From Nemertoderma westbladi (lineage: Eukaryota; Xenacoelomorpha; Nemertodermatida; Nemertodermatidae): a DNA stretch of 64,000 bases. This document shows positions 39,201-54,200 of the stretch, piece after piece. Under the pieces are notes generated by a model. That model saw only the letters and a list, made by a program, of their open reading frames with translations, was not told the DNA's origin and made no database searches. Numbering within the stretch: position 1 is the stretch's first letter; each line of letters begins with the position of its first letter. Location: positions 17,422 to 81,421 of the forward strand of contig JAUCBJ010009124.1 in NCBI GenBank assembly GCA_032718475.1, written 5' to 3'. A program made the position numbers and the translations under genes.

Positions 39201-42200
39201 GTTGCCTAGCAACAGTGAAATGAATTCTAGAATCACCGATCATAATCGTAGAATTCACTCAATCAAAATTCTGTCGACACCCCATAAGGAGCATCTATTG
39301 AACATGCTTTATGCAAAATTTTGCTTTATTTCGATTAGAATTGTAGAAGATACATTTCCTACAAACAGTGTTTTTTAACATACAGTATATATAATATATA
39401 TACTATTGTGTACTTTTCCCAATGTTTCGCTTTGCGTTTTTCGTTATTAGGCTTCCTGCCCTGCATAGGCACGTAAATTATGACAACAATATTGATAGCA
39501 ATGGATCCGTCCATTATTGCCAGCTCTCGGCTGGCAGGCTTGTCTTCTTACGTACCTCTGCCCCTCACCTTACAGCCTTTACTTCTGACGTTAGTAGTGT
39601 AACTGTAGTAACGTAGTAGTAACGTGGTAGTAGTAACTGTAGTAACGTAACACTACGGTACATAAATGCCGGACAATAAGGGACCTACCCGGTTTCACTC
39701 TTATCTGTCGAACCATCGGCATGCCAACCATGAGATTAGCCTTGTCCCCCAAGTAGCCACGTAGACCCATGGGTTTCGGTTGTTCGCGAGGGTACCAAAC
39801 ATCCGCATACAGTCCTGGTATCAGCCGGTTTCTCATCCAATAGAACCATCCCTCATATGTAAAAGCCTAAAGGTAGAATAAAAGTTAGTCCTACATTGTT
39901 TTACTTTAAAGGCATTACCCAAAGATAATATCTGCCTTGTACCTCTAAATGGTCGCTAAAAGAGTACCAGTTTCCTCTGGGAAGTAGTGTTTTGGTGATG
40001 ATCGAACTGGGCATGACAAGATTGGCCTTCACTATGGTGCAATGTCGGTAGTCTCAGAAACAAGGCCGCCCCTAATCACTGTCATTGGGTGAACCCCACC
40101 GAAAGGTTACAATAATACAAGCTGACTGTTTAAACCATAGCAGTAACTACTATTACGACAGTACTAGGTCGAGCGAGCTCGGACGGTGGAAATTAGATCC
40201 TTCCAGGCTTCCCGATTCTCCATAGTTGTCGCAATTTCGTTTCTCCTAAGTTCAGTATCCCTTTCAAGTTAATCTATATATGTTATGGCCGGTCGTCCAC
40301 GACTACGCTTTCCATGAGTTGGTTGCCAGAGAAGTAGATCTGGTATGACCTCGTCTTTACTTCGCCAGCAGCGCCCACTGAATCTTAATCTGCGTTCACG
40401 GAGGGTGGTTGATTCAGGTGGTATTGTACCATTAAGCTCGGCGTTTGTCATGTGTTGTCTCCAGCTGATGTTTAGGGCTGCCCTTAGTAGTCTTGTGTAG
40501 CAACCATCAATTCGTTGTTCAAGTGATTTCGTTCCTCTGTGGCTCGAAAGAACTTAGTCTCAATGTTCCTGGTGCATCTGCTAAGATATTAGAGAGCAGG
40601 GCGATGTCATCCGCAAAGTCGGTGTCTGTGACTGTAATTGCCGGATATCTACTTACTACTTCTGCGTTCTTGAGGTGTAAATCACAGATCTTCACCCTTT
40701 GTGGCCGTCCTCATCGCGTAATCCAATACAATTACAAATAGTAATGGTGCTAATGTGTCACCTTGCAATACGCCATCCAGGATTGAGAAATACTCAGTTT
40801 CACCATCTGGTGAGAGTACCTGAGTTTCTGTGTCAAAATATAACAACCCAATGCCAGTGACAGTTACTTCTGGTATTCCATAAGCTCTTAGGATTTCAAG
40901 CATTTTACCTCTATGGATGGAGTCGAATGCCTTCTTGAAGCCCATAAAAGTCATGACTGCAGTGAGATTCTTTGACTTAATTCCTTCAATCAGTCTCCGT
41001 AGTGCAAGTATCTGAGCTATTGTTGATCTACTTGGTCGAAATCCGTTTTGGCTCTTACGCAGTAGTTTCTCTATGTGAGGCCTAATGCTATATAGAATCA
41101 TTTTATTGTATATTTTGGCAGCTACCACAAGCAGACAGATCCGGCAATAGTTTGTTGGTATACCGAAGTCTCCTTTCTTTTTGGGGAGAGGCTAGGCTTA
41201 CTTTTAGTTCAAATATTTGATCCGACTTTTAGTCCAAATTGGTGATGGCTTTTTCCCCTTTCAGCATCCGGTTGCAAACATCCAATAATTGTCTGTTTAG
41301 CACTCCTGTTTTCCATACCTCTGCAGGAATTTCATCTAATCAACTCGCTTTATGATTGTACAGTACATGCTTTTATTTAATGATTCTTTGGAGTTCGGCT
41401 GGTGTGAAGTCCCCTGTTTCTATAGGTGGTGTCTTGTCTTGTAATTGCTTCAATTTTATCCTGTATGTACTTTTCCTGGCTGATGTTGTAGGCCAATTTA
41501 AGATCTTCCTTAGCTTTCTCAACCTTGTTAATGTTTTCTGGTATTTGTTGTTAGAAGAAATATCTTTCGGGTGTTACAAGTAATCTCAGAGTTCATACAG
41601 ATGTACTACTACTAGGATCGGCATGCTGCATTGCAGCTGCATTTTTAAGAATGCTGTGCCGGCTTATCGACAAAATTGCACCGCCACAACTCCCTATCAC
41701 CCATGACATTTGCTAGATCATCCGCATCTTCAAGGCCAGTGTCCTTTAAGATGCGTCTCAAGAAAGTCATGGGCTGTCCACCATGCTTATTCACTCCATG
41801 AGGCTGCCAAAGTACAAGATTATGCACTGGTTGGTCCTCACGGCGAAAGCAATGTCCTGCAAAGCGGAGGCGATTTTGTTCTAGTGTCAAGCTTGGGGGA
41901 ACCAATGAGACACCTACAATGTTATATAGTGTCTGGTTGGAGATATGTGCATTGTACTTGACACAATGAACCCGGCGTAGCATTCTTGGGAATGTGCCAT
42001 CCAGAGATTTGGTGTCCTCAGTAGTTAGAGCCCAGCATGGACTCCCATAGAGGAGTACTGGAACTACTGCTGCTCTAAATAATCGGACCTTAAGTTTCCG
42101 ATTAATTCTCGGTGACTTCCAAATTCTGGAAAGCCCATTCAAGGCTGCCCATGCCTTTCCCTTACGTATTCGAAGGTCCTCACCTGACTTCCGGATCCAT

Positions 42201-45200
42201 GATCCCAGGTAACAGAAGTCATCCACATGCTCAAGCATACCATCTTTTGAGCTTATGCTCATCCGATCAGAGACTTGCTGAGGACTTTTAAAGTTAACTG
42301 TCAAAATTTTGGTCTTTCTGGAGTTAATAAAAAGACCAACACGTTCTAATAAGCTGAGGAGCCGTTGGGCTCCCTCTAGTGATTCTGAGAGTACTCCTAA
42401 GTCATCAGCAAAGTCTAGAGATGTGGTAAATCACAGATGTGGTAAATACCCTACAGTAGTGAAGGCACTGAATGAAATATTACGTACATGTTCAAAAGTT
42501 GTCCTGTCTATTTCACGATCAATTTTATTCTTTACAAAAGTTTCTTCGATGTGACTAAATAACTGATACCCATAAATCTCTTGGTTGAAATTGCAGATAA
42601 GAAATAGAAACATACAGAAAGTTATGTAAATTATTAATTCCCATATAATATCCCATATCTTGGCTTCGACTTGTTTTTGTTTGCGAAGTTTGTTGTGGAG
42701 AGTAGGAACCTCACGTTGAAGGATATTCTCACCTGCAAATAATTACTAATTATTAATATTCATACGAAAAATTATATTAAGAGGACCATTACCCCCGAAT
42801 CGAATTTTTTTATTTTAAAGCCACTATTCTGAAATTCTAACTCAATTATCTGTGAGCCTTTTACTATGAAAACTGGGTATGGATAGCTACGTAAACCCTT
42901 TTTTTCAAAAAATATGGCACTTTTTGTGAAGTTCGGTTTATTTAAAAAATGTTGTTTATTTTCAGGCTTTTATATATCTCATCTAGAAGGACCAGTAATA
43001 CTACCGTATATACCAGTACCAGTACCAGAGATATTTAGGGAATCTTTTATGAAGCATAAAATTATTATTTTTGAATAATTTATTGGGGCTTTAGTATATG
43101 TTCGGACGATATTTTGAGGATCATATATTTTGAGAGACAAAGAGTAACAGTTACAAAATCGGTTCTAGAACATACAACTGGCCATGCTTTACAAAACGAA
43201 TACTCACGATTGTAGCCCGGAAGCTGCTGAACAATTTGTTATATGTTTAATGAAAATTGAGTAAAAAATAAAAAAAGTAGTAGGGAATTTAGTGATGAAA
43301 AAAGTCAAAATCGACAAACTGATAAAAAGGTTGTTTTATACAGAGAGGCATAAATATCAGCAATATATTATGTTGTTGAAAAGAGCAGATTTGAGGTCAA
43401 AAAATAATTCAATGTTGAAAACAGATATCACCTTTTATGAAAGCCCTTCTATCAAACTACAAAAAAATTTGTAAATTTTCGAAAATTTCATTTCTGTGAG
43501 TGTTATAGTTAAGCCCCCTTAAGGCTGACTGGCCCCTGTAGGCATTTAGCAATTTTGATCGAATCGTGGGAGTATGTTATTTATTTGCTGTAGGTTTTGC
43601 AGGGTACTTATCTTTACAGGACTTGCTGATAAATATAACACACCAAAAGTGTGGGCTTAGTGCAAATATATAATATTTCTGATCTAGATTTGGACTTGCT
43701 GAGAAAGTAATGTTCTTCGATAAGAGAACAGTCTCGGAAATAAGTCCTTTTTGTCAGTAATTTTAATTTACCCAAATTCAATTATGCTGTCCGACAGTTT
43801 TAGGTTTTGCCAGAATTGCACCTAAAATGCCATCGTATGCAAAATGCAATACACGAGGGCAGAACATCTGGATTTCGGTTAAATTAGGGGGAGATGGTAC
43901 CCCAGTACTTTTCAAAAATATGAAAATTTTCGAAATTTTTTTTTATTAATTCTAAATCAGAATTTAACGTAGATTTCAGAAATCGAAATCCTAACATCAC
44001 ATCATAAGCTTAAGTTGTCTGTTTTTCTTTTTGTCTGTCTATTGGTCTGTTTTTCTGTTTGTCAACAAATTATGGATATAAAAATATACACCACCTAACT
44101 AAAATAATTGCTACATGGGTTTTCGTGGTCGCGGATTTCATTTCCAGGGTCAGTTTTCAAATTTGACGTAATCTAGTTTGTCTGTCCGTCTGTCGGTCTG
44201 TCTGTCAAAAACATAACGAATCACACTACGTAAGCTTTTAAGGTCGGTGATTTCATTTCTGGTGTTATCTTTCCTGTTTGGAGGAGTCTATTATGCCTTT
44301 ATATTTGTCTGTCAGTCGATCTGTCTGTACATACAGACAGACTTAAACAGACAGTCTAGGTTCATGCAATTATTAAAAATGACATCATGGGAAATGAAAT
44401 CAGCAACTAGGAAAACCCCCATATCAGAAATTATAGTAAAGTGATGTGTTTACTTATATTTTATCTGTGACACCGACAGTAAGTCAGACAGACAGACAAA
44501 CAGACAGACAGACCGAAAGACAGATAGACATACAGACAGTCCAGATGTCATCAAACATTAAAACATGTATTAGAAATGAAATCATAGACTAGGAAAACCC
44601 CCATATCTGAAATTTTATTCAGGTGACATGCCTCCTTATATTTTGACTGACAGACAGACAGACAAAAAAACAGACAAACAGACATTCTAGGTTCAGTCAA
44701 ATATTAAAATTCACATCGGAAATGGAATCAGACACTAGGAAAACCCCATATCATAAATTATAGTAAAGTGATGTGCTTACTTATTTATTGTCTGTGAGAT
44801 TGACAGTCAGACAGACAGAATGACATACAGACAGGCAGTTCAGATATCATCAAACATTAAAACATATATCAGAAATAAATTCAGCGACTACGAAAAGCCC
44901 CATATCTGAAATTTTATTCAGGTGACATGCCTCCTTATATTTTGACTGACAGACAGACAGACAAAAAAACAGACAAACAGACATTCTAGGTTCAGTCAAA
45001 TATTAAAATTCACATCGGAAATGGAATCAGACACTAGGAAAACCCCATATCATAAATTATAGTAAAGTGATGTGCTTACTTATTTATTGTCTGTGAGATT
45101 GACAGTCAGACAGACAGAATGACAGACAGACAGGCAGTTCAGATATCATCAAACATTAAAACATATATCAGAAATAAATTCAGCGACTACGAAAACCCCT

Positions 45201-48200
45201 AAATCGTAAATTTTGGTTCGTAAATTTTAGTTGGTAAATTTTCGCTGGAGTAGTTTATTATATTTTGGCTTATTTTTGAAATTTCCTGCGTTTTACATAA
45301 AATTAGCGGGAAGGTTTGAAAACTTAAAATGCGTTTTTCTCAGCATCTTATTTTTCGTGAAATTTCGAAATAAATGCACCTTTTTCTCGAGAACGGCTTG
45401 ATGGAATAGGCTGAAATTTTAGTGAATTTAGTGATATTAGTGCTGGAATTTAGTGATAAAAAATTTCGAAATCTACAAACTGAGAAGAAGATTGTTTTAT
45501 ACAATACGCATGTCGCATTCAGAGCTTCATGAATATCAGCCATAAATACTGTTGTTCTTGTTTACGAAAATATTATATGTATTTTGGACAGTCTCCCTGG
45601 GGTACCTACAAAATTACCTCCTCGAGGTATTTTTTTTTCAATTTTCTTATTTCATCAATGAAAATTTCAAAAATATTTGAAGAAATTAAAAAAAAATTTA
45701 TAAATTTTTTTTTAACAAATTTCAAATTTTTTAATTCAAGTTTCTGTTTGGTGATGAAAAAATCACTCTCCAGTGAAAACCGATGTCACCACATGAAAGC
45801 CCTTCTATCAGACTAAAAAAATAGATAAAACAAACTTTGTGAATATTTTCTAAATTTTCTAAAATTACCCACACAAACATTGCGGTCACGTTAAATAATT
45901 ATGATCAAATTTGACCATGGTTCATCGTGTTACATAATATATAAATAAACTATATTAATAAATTAAATAAATAGAAATAGAAAAAATTTAATGAAAAATA
46001 AACAAAATAAAAGAAAAATTATTATATACCATTCTCCAGACTACAGACAGTAGATAGTCCTATAGTGTCGTAATTCAGTGACAACCCCCCCTCACCCCCC
46101 CCCCCCCCCCCACAAAAAAATTATACAAAAAAAAATCTTATAATACTAATATTATTATATAACTAACTACTTGAAATTGTTGTGCCGTTTCTATTTACCA
46201 ATCATTTAGACCAAAATAATTAAGTGTGACGGGATCCAACGGAGTTGGCAGTATGGATCCCGACCGGTGTGTGTTATACGCGTCACCGCGTTCGTAGGCT
46301 GCTAGAAGCTGTGGTCTGGATATATATAATAGGCCGAAAGCCGTTGAAATAACTGAGTTTTTACTCTACAGATACCAACTGAATCATAACCCACAAGTAC
46401 AACGGTTATATATTATTAACATATTAATCACTGCTACTGTATTGAGTGGCCTGGCCAGTAGATGAGTTCTAATCACTTCCAATCTGTTTTCCCCTCCCAT
46501 CATTGGCCAACCTGATTAATTGTCACCTCGCCACTCCCTGTTGCCACTCTCCCTACGTGTTAACCTCTGCTAGCCCCTTTACCCCTTTGGAATGGTTTGA
46601 CCTCTCAACTTTCTCTGTGGCTGGCGATGTGTATCGCCTTTGTTGGTTATGATGTGACATTATATTATTGGTAATGTCACCTTCCCAACTATAATTAGTA
46701 AAATGCCACTAAGCCCATTTTCGGTGGGTAGTGCAGGGAATTGAATCCGCTTACATTAAGCATTAGTTCTTATCGTACGTAATAATGATAGCAACTAACC
46801 GAAAGAATGGAGATATTCTGTATCCTCGTCAACATCAATGTAATTATCATCACATTCTAACTCATCGGCTTTGGGTTTACATAATAAAGCCATTAGAACA
46901 GCAATACAAATAACCTATTAATATAAAAATATTATGTTAACAATGAAACGAGAGAAAGCCGCCCCAATATTAGATTATTACAACAACATTTCCGTTGGGT
47001 AAGAAAGTGGAGGAGAGCCAGCCCGTCTCTTAATTTTTTACTTCATATTACGCGATCAATTTTCACTCATCTCGTCATGAACCCAACATGTATGTAACCT
47101 TTTGTTAAATTTGTTGGCTATGCGTTTGCGGTTGTTTGGGCGGAGTGTGGTAGGCCTACACTTTTCACACTTAAATATTTTGGTTGTGAAATGTTACAGG
47201 GCACAGCGATCAGAGATATTTCATATACATTTTATTATGAGAGGAAGAAGAACATACAACGTTATTTACTATATATGTAACAAAATAATTGTTTTCGGGT
47301 TTAACTTGGAAGCCTCCCCAAATAGTTGATATACAATTATATTTAAAATTATTTCCATGGTCATGGTCATTCACCCGTCTTTAGTTAGAAATTTGTTTGC
47401 ATGAAAGACAGTTTAGTTTGGTTTTTACTGATTATTATCTCTTATCTGACTGGGGTAATAATAAAGGATAGGATAAATGGAAGCAAAGTGTGACAGTAAC
47501 AATTATTTCCCTGAGAACCTAGCATGTCTTAAGTATATGATATCTCAAAGGGGGAAGTTTGGATTCACTGCATAAATGCAGTTCACCAAACTTCCCCCGA
47601 ATGCACACTGTAACTTCCCCCTTCCCACAAATATCAACTGTTGAATTAATTTGAAGCGATATAATAAGTACAAAATTGTGCGAGTTTTTAATTGTGTGGT
47701 CCAATTGTTATTTGATTTCTATTTATTTTTTAAAGTTCATTTAATATCACACTGGTTTTAGAATATTATACTATACAACCTTATGTTTTATTAATTTACC
47801 CAATCGAAGCCTCATAAGGGCCGGTTATTTGTACGCATATCCCCTAATGCGCTCAGTAAGGTTCAAACAACATATTAATATGAAAATAAAGTATCTGCAA
47901 AGAAAATAACCCAATACTATATAATTTGACCTTATTAAAAAATTTGCACTTTTGCACACTTATTTGTACAAATGCACTTTAGCAGATCGTAATGGTGGTT
48001 CTTATTTAACAAACTTATGTTTATCCTCTACCGATCTACGATGGTGCATGATCAAGTGTCAGTCGCTAAAAGTGTCAAAAATCCAATTTAATAAATCTGG
48101 ATTTGCGATTTTGGACCATATTCATGGACATTTTAAGTCACTTTATAGACATAAAAAGTTAAACAAATGTTACGATTATAGTTAGAAATCACTCCAAACT

Positions 48201-51200
48201 ACATTTTAATCCAAAAAATAACATTCTACGATGAATAGAACTGGAAATAATAGTCTTTGAAATATCGAAAAAATGTTCACTATTTAAGTGCATTTTGCAC
48301 TAAGTGTACATAAGTATTTTCCCAAGTTTTATCCTATTTCACACACTACAATCTATCCTCTATCCAATGATAAAAGTTTCAGATCAAACGGCCCAGTAGA
48401 ACCGAAGTTATTAATGTTTAAAAATAGTCACTCGAAAATTTCAAATTCTCTTGGTAACATAGTCTAGTGGTTATCAATCACGTTAATGAAACCTAAGTTC
48501 GCGGGTTCGAAACCCAATATTGACCTGACCATTCTTATTTTTTTTGGAAAAAAAATTATTTTTATTTTTTTCACTAAAATCGCTCTAACTTCGGTTCTGG
48601 TGGTCCAAATTCAATAAAATTGGTATATTCTTTGCCGTAATTTTTTTCTTAATCTTTTGAGAAGGGGTTATTTTTGGCCCCAAAAAAATTAAAAAAAAGG
48701 GCCAAAATAACGCGATATTTTTCGACCCTTATAATTCGTAATTTTAATTATATATGTTAAGATAAAAGATAGCGGAGTTAATTTGATACTTTTTACAGGT
48801 ACTTTTGGCGCAATACGCTAAATTATAATGGAATAGCGATTTGTTAAAAAAAAAAAATTTTCGTCCCTTTTTATAAATATAATATTTCACACGATCGCCT
48901 GCCGCTCCAGTTTTATAATACCTCCGGCGCTGTGATTAACGCTGTTAGATAGATAATTTAACGCACTATAAGTCTGTGTAAACAAATCTCCCGTAAGTTA
49001 AGTAGTTTTCGAGCTAGACGATTTCCCGCGAAGCAAGTTTGAAGCGCGAAATTATAATTTTGGCCCTCATTTTTTTAATATCATCCTTGGAGCAAAACCG
49101 ATAGCATATTTGAATTCCCCGTATGGATATTGACTGTATAGAATGTACCTTAACCAACTAAAGTTAAAAATAAAAAATCATTCGATAAAAACTACTTTAC
49201 AAATTCTGGCCCTTTTTGGCCCCTATTGCCGACATATTTTTTGTACCCCCATTCGATAGGAACGTAGCCCCAATGGTCTTCTAAGAGTTTCATAAAAGAA
49301 TTAGTGGATTCCTACCCGCGTTGTCGAATTAAACATTTCGGAAATAAGTTTTCTAAAAAAGACGGACAAAAACGTACAAATTTACAGCCCCTTTTTCCAC
49401 CCGAAATTTTAATAAATATCTTACCCCCATTCGATACGAAGGTAGTACCACTCTTCCCCTTTCCAACCGCGTTACTTTCGTCCCCGTACGATTAATATTA
49501 GCCGAGTTATAGCGGATCCCGCAAAGTCATTTTGTCCGTTTTTTCAACTTTGACGGACATTTTAGGAAAAAAGGCATGGTAATCTTTTTTGAAAAAAAAA
49601 ACGAATTCACTAATTAATCCCTTCTATCGTATCCCGGCGTCGGCTAAGCAATAACCTAGGGTTTTTTCGAGCCACTGTAGAGCGCCTTTCAAAAAAATTT
49701 TAAAATTGTCGAAAAAATGACGGTTTTTTGTCCGCCGTGTCCGTCGAAGGGTTAGATTTAATAATGTTAGAGTTGCTAATATCTTAGAATTCCGAGCCGC
49801 TCCCCTGGTGAGAAAATAAAAAAAATTGGTCGTTTCCTTCACCGAAAAGTCCCCCAGAATCCCAAGTTAACCTATATAGTTAGCGATGGCCTGCGGCTTA
49901 AGGAGCGGCCGCGGTATTCACCTCCCTCATAGCGGCCGCGGCGGTGTTGCGTCAAATGGAGAAATATTTATCCCACCAAGCGAAAATATTTTTAACCGAT
50001 AACGTAAATTATTATTCGTCATCAGGCGGACCTTGGGTACTAATGACAGTCAGACAGGAGCGAAACGAGCAATATAGTACAGTATATGGCTGAGTACAAA
50101 ACAAAACAAAGACCAAAGATCCAATTATAAAGACCTGAATAATCTTGTAACACGTTGTAACTTTCGTTTATTGTTTTGGTTCCCCCAACACGCCTCTGTA
50201 ACCTGCTCCTATACCAACCTGCTCCTGTGGCAATGGCAATGTTCGCGAATTTACCTCTTTGTTTTGTACAGAAAAGTATTGTGTCTTTGTTTTGAACTCA
50301 CCCTACAGTATATAAAACATGCCCGCAAAACACAACATCAAAACTTAGTATGACTCCGCTGGGGTACAGGCTAATGATGGTGACCCCATTGCTAATCTAT
50401 CTTTCCTTATGTAACAATAAAGTGAACTTTATTTACCTTTAGTGGTTGCAGCAAGAACACAGATGACAGGAAGCTGAGGACCATAGATATTGTCATATCG
50501 GCAACTTCATCATCAAGATTATCCTTGTCCCACGGTTTACGAGGTAAACCTATGGAAAACAACAATAAGTCTGAGTAAACATAAGAAAGTAAAAAATAAT
50601 AACTATTTATAGTACGGTAAATAAAATATGCTTTATTTACCGTCTGATATTTACCGACTGTGCGCAGCGAGGGAGGTAAATAAGTCAGATCGAGGGGCGA
50701 AAAGGTAAATAACGTCGTGATTTATTTATCGTACAATAATATGTAATTTTATTTTTAAAATCATCCTTATCATTATAATTATTAAAATATTTACTGTTTA
50801 AATAAGTAATTAAACATTGCACCAGTCGCACCGCAGTTATTCTTCGACCATCTTGTGATTTGTTGATAACAATGGAAAGGTGTTGTTGAATGGATTCCAA
50901 ATTTGTAAATAACTATTAATGTCGTTAAGAAATAGATGAGATATATGGGCGTTCAAAACGTGCAGGTATTTGCATCCTATACAGCCTGCAGGGCAGGGAA
51001 TTTATTATATTTAATAAATACACAATATTCTGGAACATATTATTTATTTGAAGATTATTAATTACTTATGTTATTTCACTAGTCGTAGCTACTCATTAAA
51101 TAAATAAAATGCCCCAGTATAGTATTTATTACAGTGCAAAGTTTGCTGATTCAAGAACAATAATCCCCATTTACCTAGTTAAATAATGCAGATATTATTT

Positions 51201-54200
51201 ACCGCTAGCCCATTGACTGGACAGTAAATACTTAATATTATTAATATTAAGAAACGGTAATATTATTTATTAGTCACCTCAATGACAAAGGATTTCAGTT
51301 ACCTGCGAAGTTTGCAGAGTAGAATAAAAGTAGAAATAGTCCAGTTAGTACGGCTAAAACCGTTAGAATCCAACCAATATAACTGCACCAATAGGGTAAA
51401 GAGAACCCCTTACTGCGCCTCTTCTTAGGTTCAGAGTTCATCTGTAATCAATTAATTACCAAATTATTAACAATCATTTAATTGGTAAATCTATAAACAA
51501 ATAATTTATTATAATTAAATTAAATGTTATTAAGTATTAATAATTTTTATTTAATTAAATAATATAATCATTATTAAAACCACTAACCCCAATTTAAAAA
51601 CAACCATATTTATTTATCTCAATTCTCTCTCATTAATATACCCACCCACAGGGACAACACCTACTATAGCTACTTAGCTATTCGTTGTTGCCCCTATCCT
51701 TCTCTGATACCATTTTAATTGTGCAATATGTTCTATAGTATGTCGCAAGAAGAACAAAATGTTAATTGAATTGAATTGAATAGATATACAAACAATTTAG
51801 AATAAACAAAGAGTCGGCCGAAGCCGGAAACGACCCGAAGGCCCCACTATTGTTCGCACATTTGTATAACTTCCACAGTATTCTAACAAAGAATTTTATT
51901 AATCACAGAATTCTCACTTAAATTTTGTCAATCAAGTAAAATAAAACTATAAATCAAACTACCGCGGCGTGAGACCCAAAGGGAGTCTGAAATATATTGG
52001 CAGGTTAAAATAGGCCGCGAGTGCATCAGTAGATTAATTCTCGCAAAATAATTCCTAACAGCAATATGGGGGACGAACAGGGATTGTATCAACAGATCCG
52101 TTTGGGATGTCGTGCTCCAGATATCAAACAGGTACATGTCTAACGGCGATTACAACATAAAACTAAGAAAGATTATAGTCTGCATGTCCTTTAGGGACAG
52201 GGTATGTTTATATAATATTAATAACTAATATTAATGGGTCCGCATATTTCTCCATATACATCATAAACCATTATTTACAAAGTTAAGCATTAAGTATAAT
52301 ATACTGTACAAGTGCAGCAGTAATTAGTCAGTCAATAATTGTGCCAAGCCAACGTAACTGACATATTCTCGGCGTCCAGCAAGGATGTTAACACAACAAG
52401 TCCTATCTGCGTCAGCAAAACAGCCGAATGAGATTCTGGAAAGGTTGTACCTAGCAGTTCCAGAAAAAACATGACATCATGGATAGTTGCCGGTTAACAA
52501 CCAATAAAAGCCGCCATTTTGCTCTGTTTACATTTTTATAAAGGGATTCAGAAAGTGAAAAATAGATTCTATTGGTTTATTACTTTCAGTGTATACCAGG
52601 ACAGGACACGGCGGGGCGTGTGGAGTAGTACGGGATAGAGCTTAGCGGCAATAAAAAAGCGAATTTTAGGACGCTAAAGCTTTTACATCTTTCGAGGGTA
52701 AGGGTGGGCGTCACTCCTACCCCAAGATTTGCTCCCAGGTATTTAACTGGTACTCATTTTATCAACCCCAGTGGATAAATTGCTGAGTGGACCCTGGCGG
52801 GGCTCGAACCTACAACCAATAGATTGCAGGCCCGGGTCTCAACCAACTAATGAGCTACACCGCCTTTTTAAAACATAGATACAATATACAGTTAACGATG
52901 TATTTATTAGTACTAGTTACCGGTATACTCACGTCGTCTTGTTTATATAAATGTTCCTTATCGGAATCTGACTTGTTATCAATCTCTTTCGCTTTGGAAT
53001 ATCGGAAAAACAGGACGATGAAAGCTGTTAGTGGGAAAACCATAAGAGCCGACATCAGGCCTATACCGAACTGAAAATATATTGGAGTTAGTTAGGGAGA
53101 AAGTACAATATTCGATAAATGATCATCACGTAACGTATCGCTTTACAGAATAGTAACTTTCAGTCTGCTGCAGCTATTGTTTCAGACCTGGACGTTATAA
53201 AGTTATCCATAGTTTATAGCTGAAGTGCAACATACGCCAAACAACCAACATTTTATCATTCGAAACATAATAAATGTAATATTCCCCACCAGCAGGGATC
53301 GAACCCGCGTCTCAAGATAAACGTTCAGGTATGCCCACCACTACATCATGGAGTCTCCCGCATGTATTCTGAATTCAATAGCAACCGTAAGGAAGTTTAC
53401 CCCCTATAGCAAAACAATCGGAATGATGCAGGAGCCAACGTGGTGTAGTGGTTAGCATACCTGAACGTTTATCGGGAGACGCGGGTTCGATCCTCGCTGG
53501 TGGCGAATTCATTTTTTCCGCTCTATTTGCTATAGAGTTGGATCATCCTAAGTCCTGTTTAAATTACTTATAATTTATAAAATCTCATGGATGTTAAAAC
53601 ATAAACAATAATAATATATAATAATTCAATATTATAATAATTCATTGACCATCAATAATAGAACAATTAAACAAAACCTTCTGGACAACGAGATCAAGAA
53701 ATCAGTTGAATCCTTGAAGATCCATGACGACAATACCATCACTCCTTGTACATCGAAGCAAAAGAGTCTGATTACCACCTAGCTCGCGATCATGGTGCCG
53801 CAGCACCTGGGTCAGGTGACTGGCTGAAAGCCATCCCCTCGGGATCATTGGGTCAGCGTCTTTCTGACAAACAACTTCGGATCACTACTTCTGTCCGACT
53901 AGGAGCTAATGTCCACGTTCAGCACAGTTGTACTTGCGGATCTACTTCTGATTCACTGGGTCTCCACTCTTTAGTTTGCAAACAATTGCCTGGCAGACAA
54001 GCAAGGCACCGTCAGGCTCTGAGGGAGGCGATACGATCAGCGGATATACCCAAATACTCTTGAGCCTGTTATCCCTTTCCGACAATATGCGTCCCGAAAG
54101 ATCGACTTTAGTCCCTTGGGCCTCTGGCAAACCGGCTTTCTGTGATTTTACATGTTCGCATCGGATGGCCCTAACCGCGAGCAATCACCACTAATTCAGG

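Noticed and set aside
46227-46430. Solo LTR opening TGTGACGGGATCC
   Set aside because: The left end and TATA-like box are suggestive, but no CA right end with a target duplication could be fixed; kept only as a note.
53434-53504. Functional tRNA gene (GTT anticodon)
   Set aside because: The anticodon loop has C at 33 and T at 37, both non-canonical, and a near copy lies inverted beside it; this is better explained as a SINE or foldback head.
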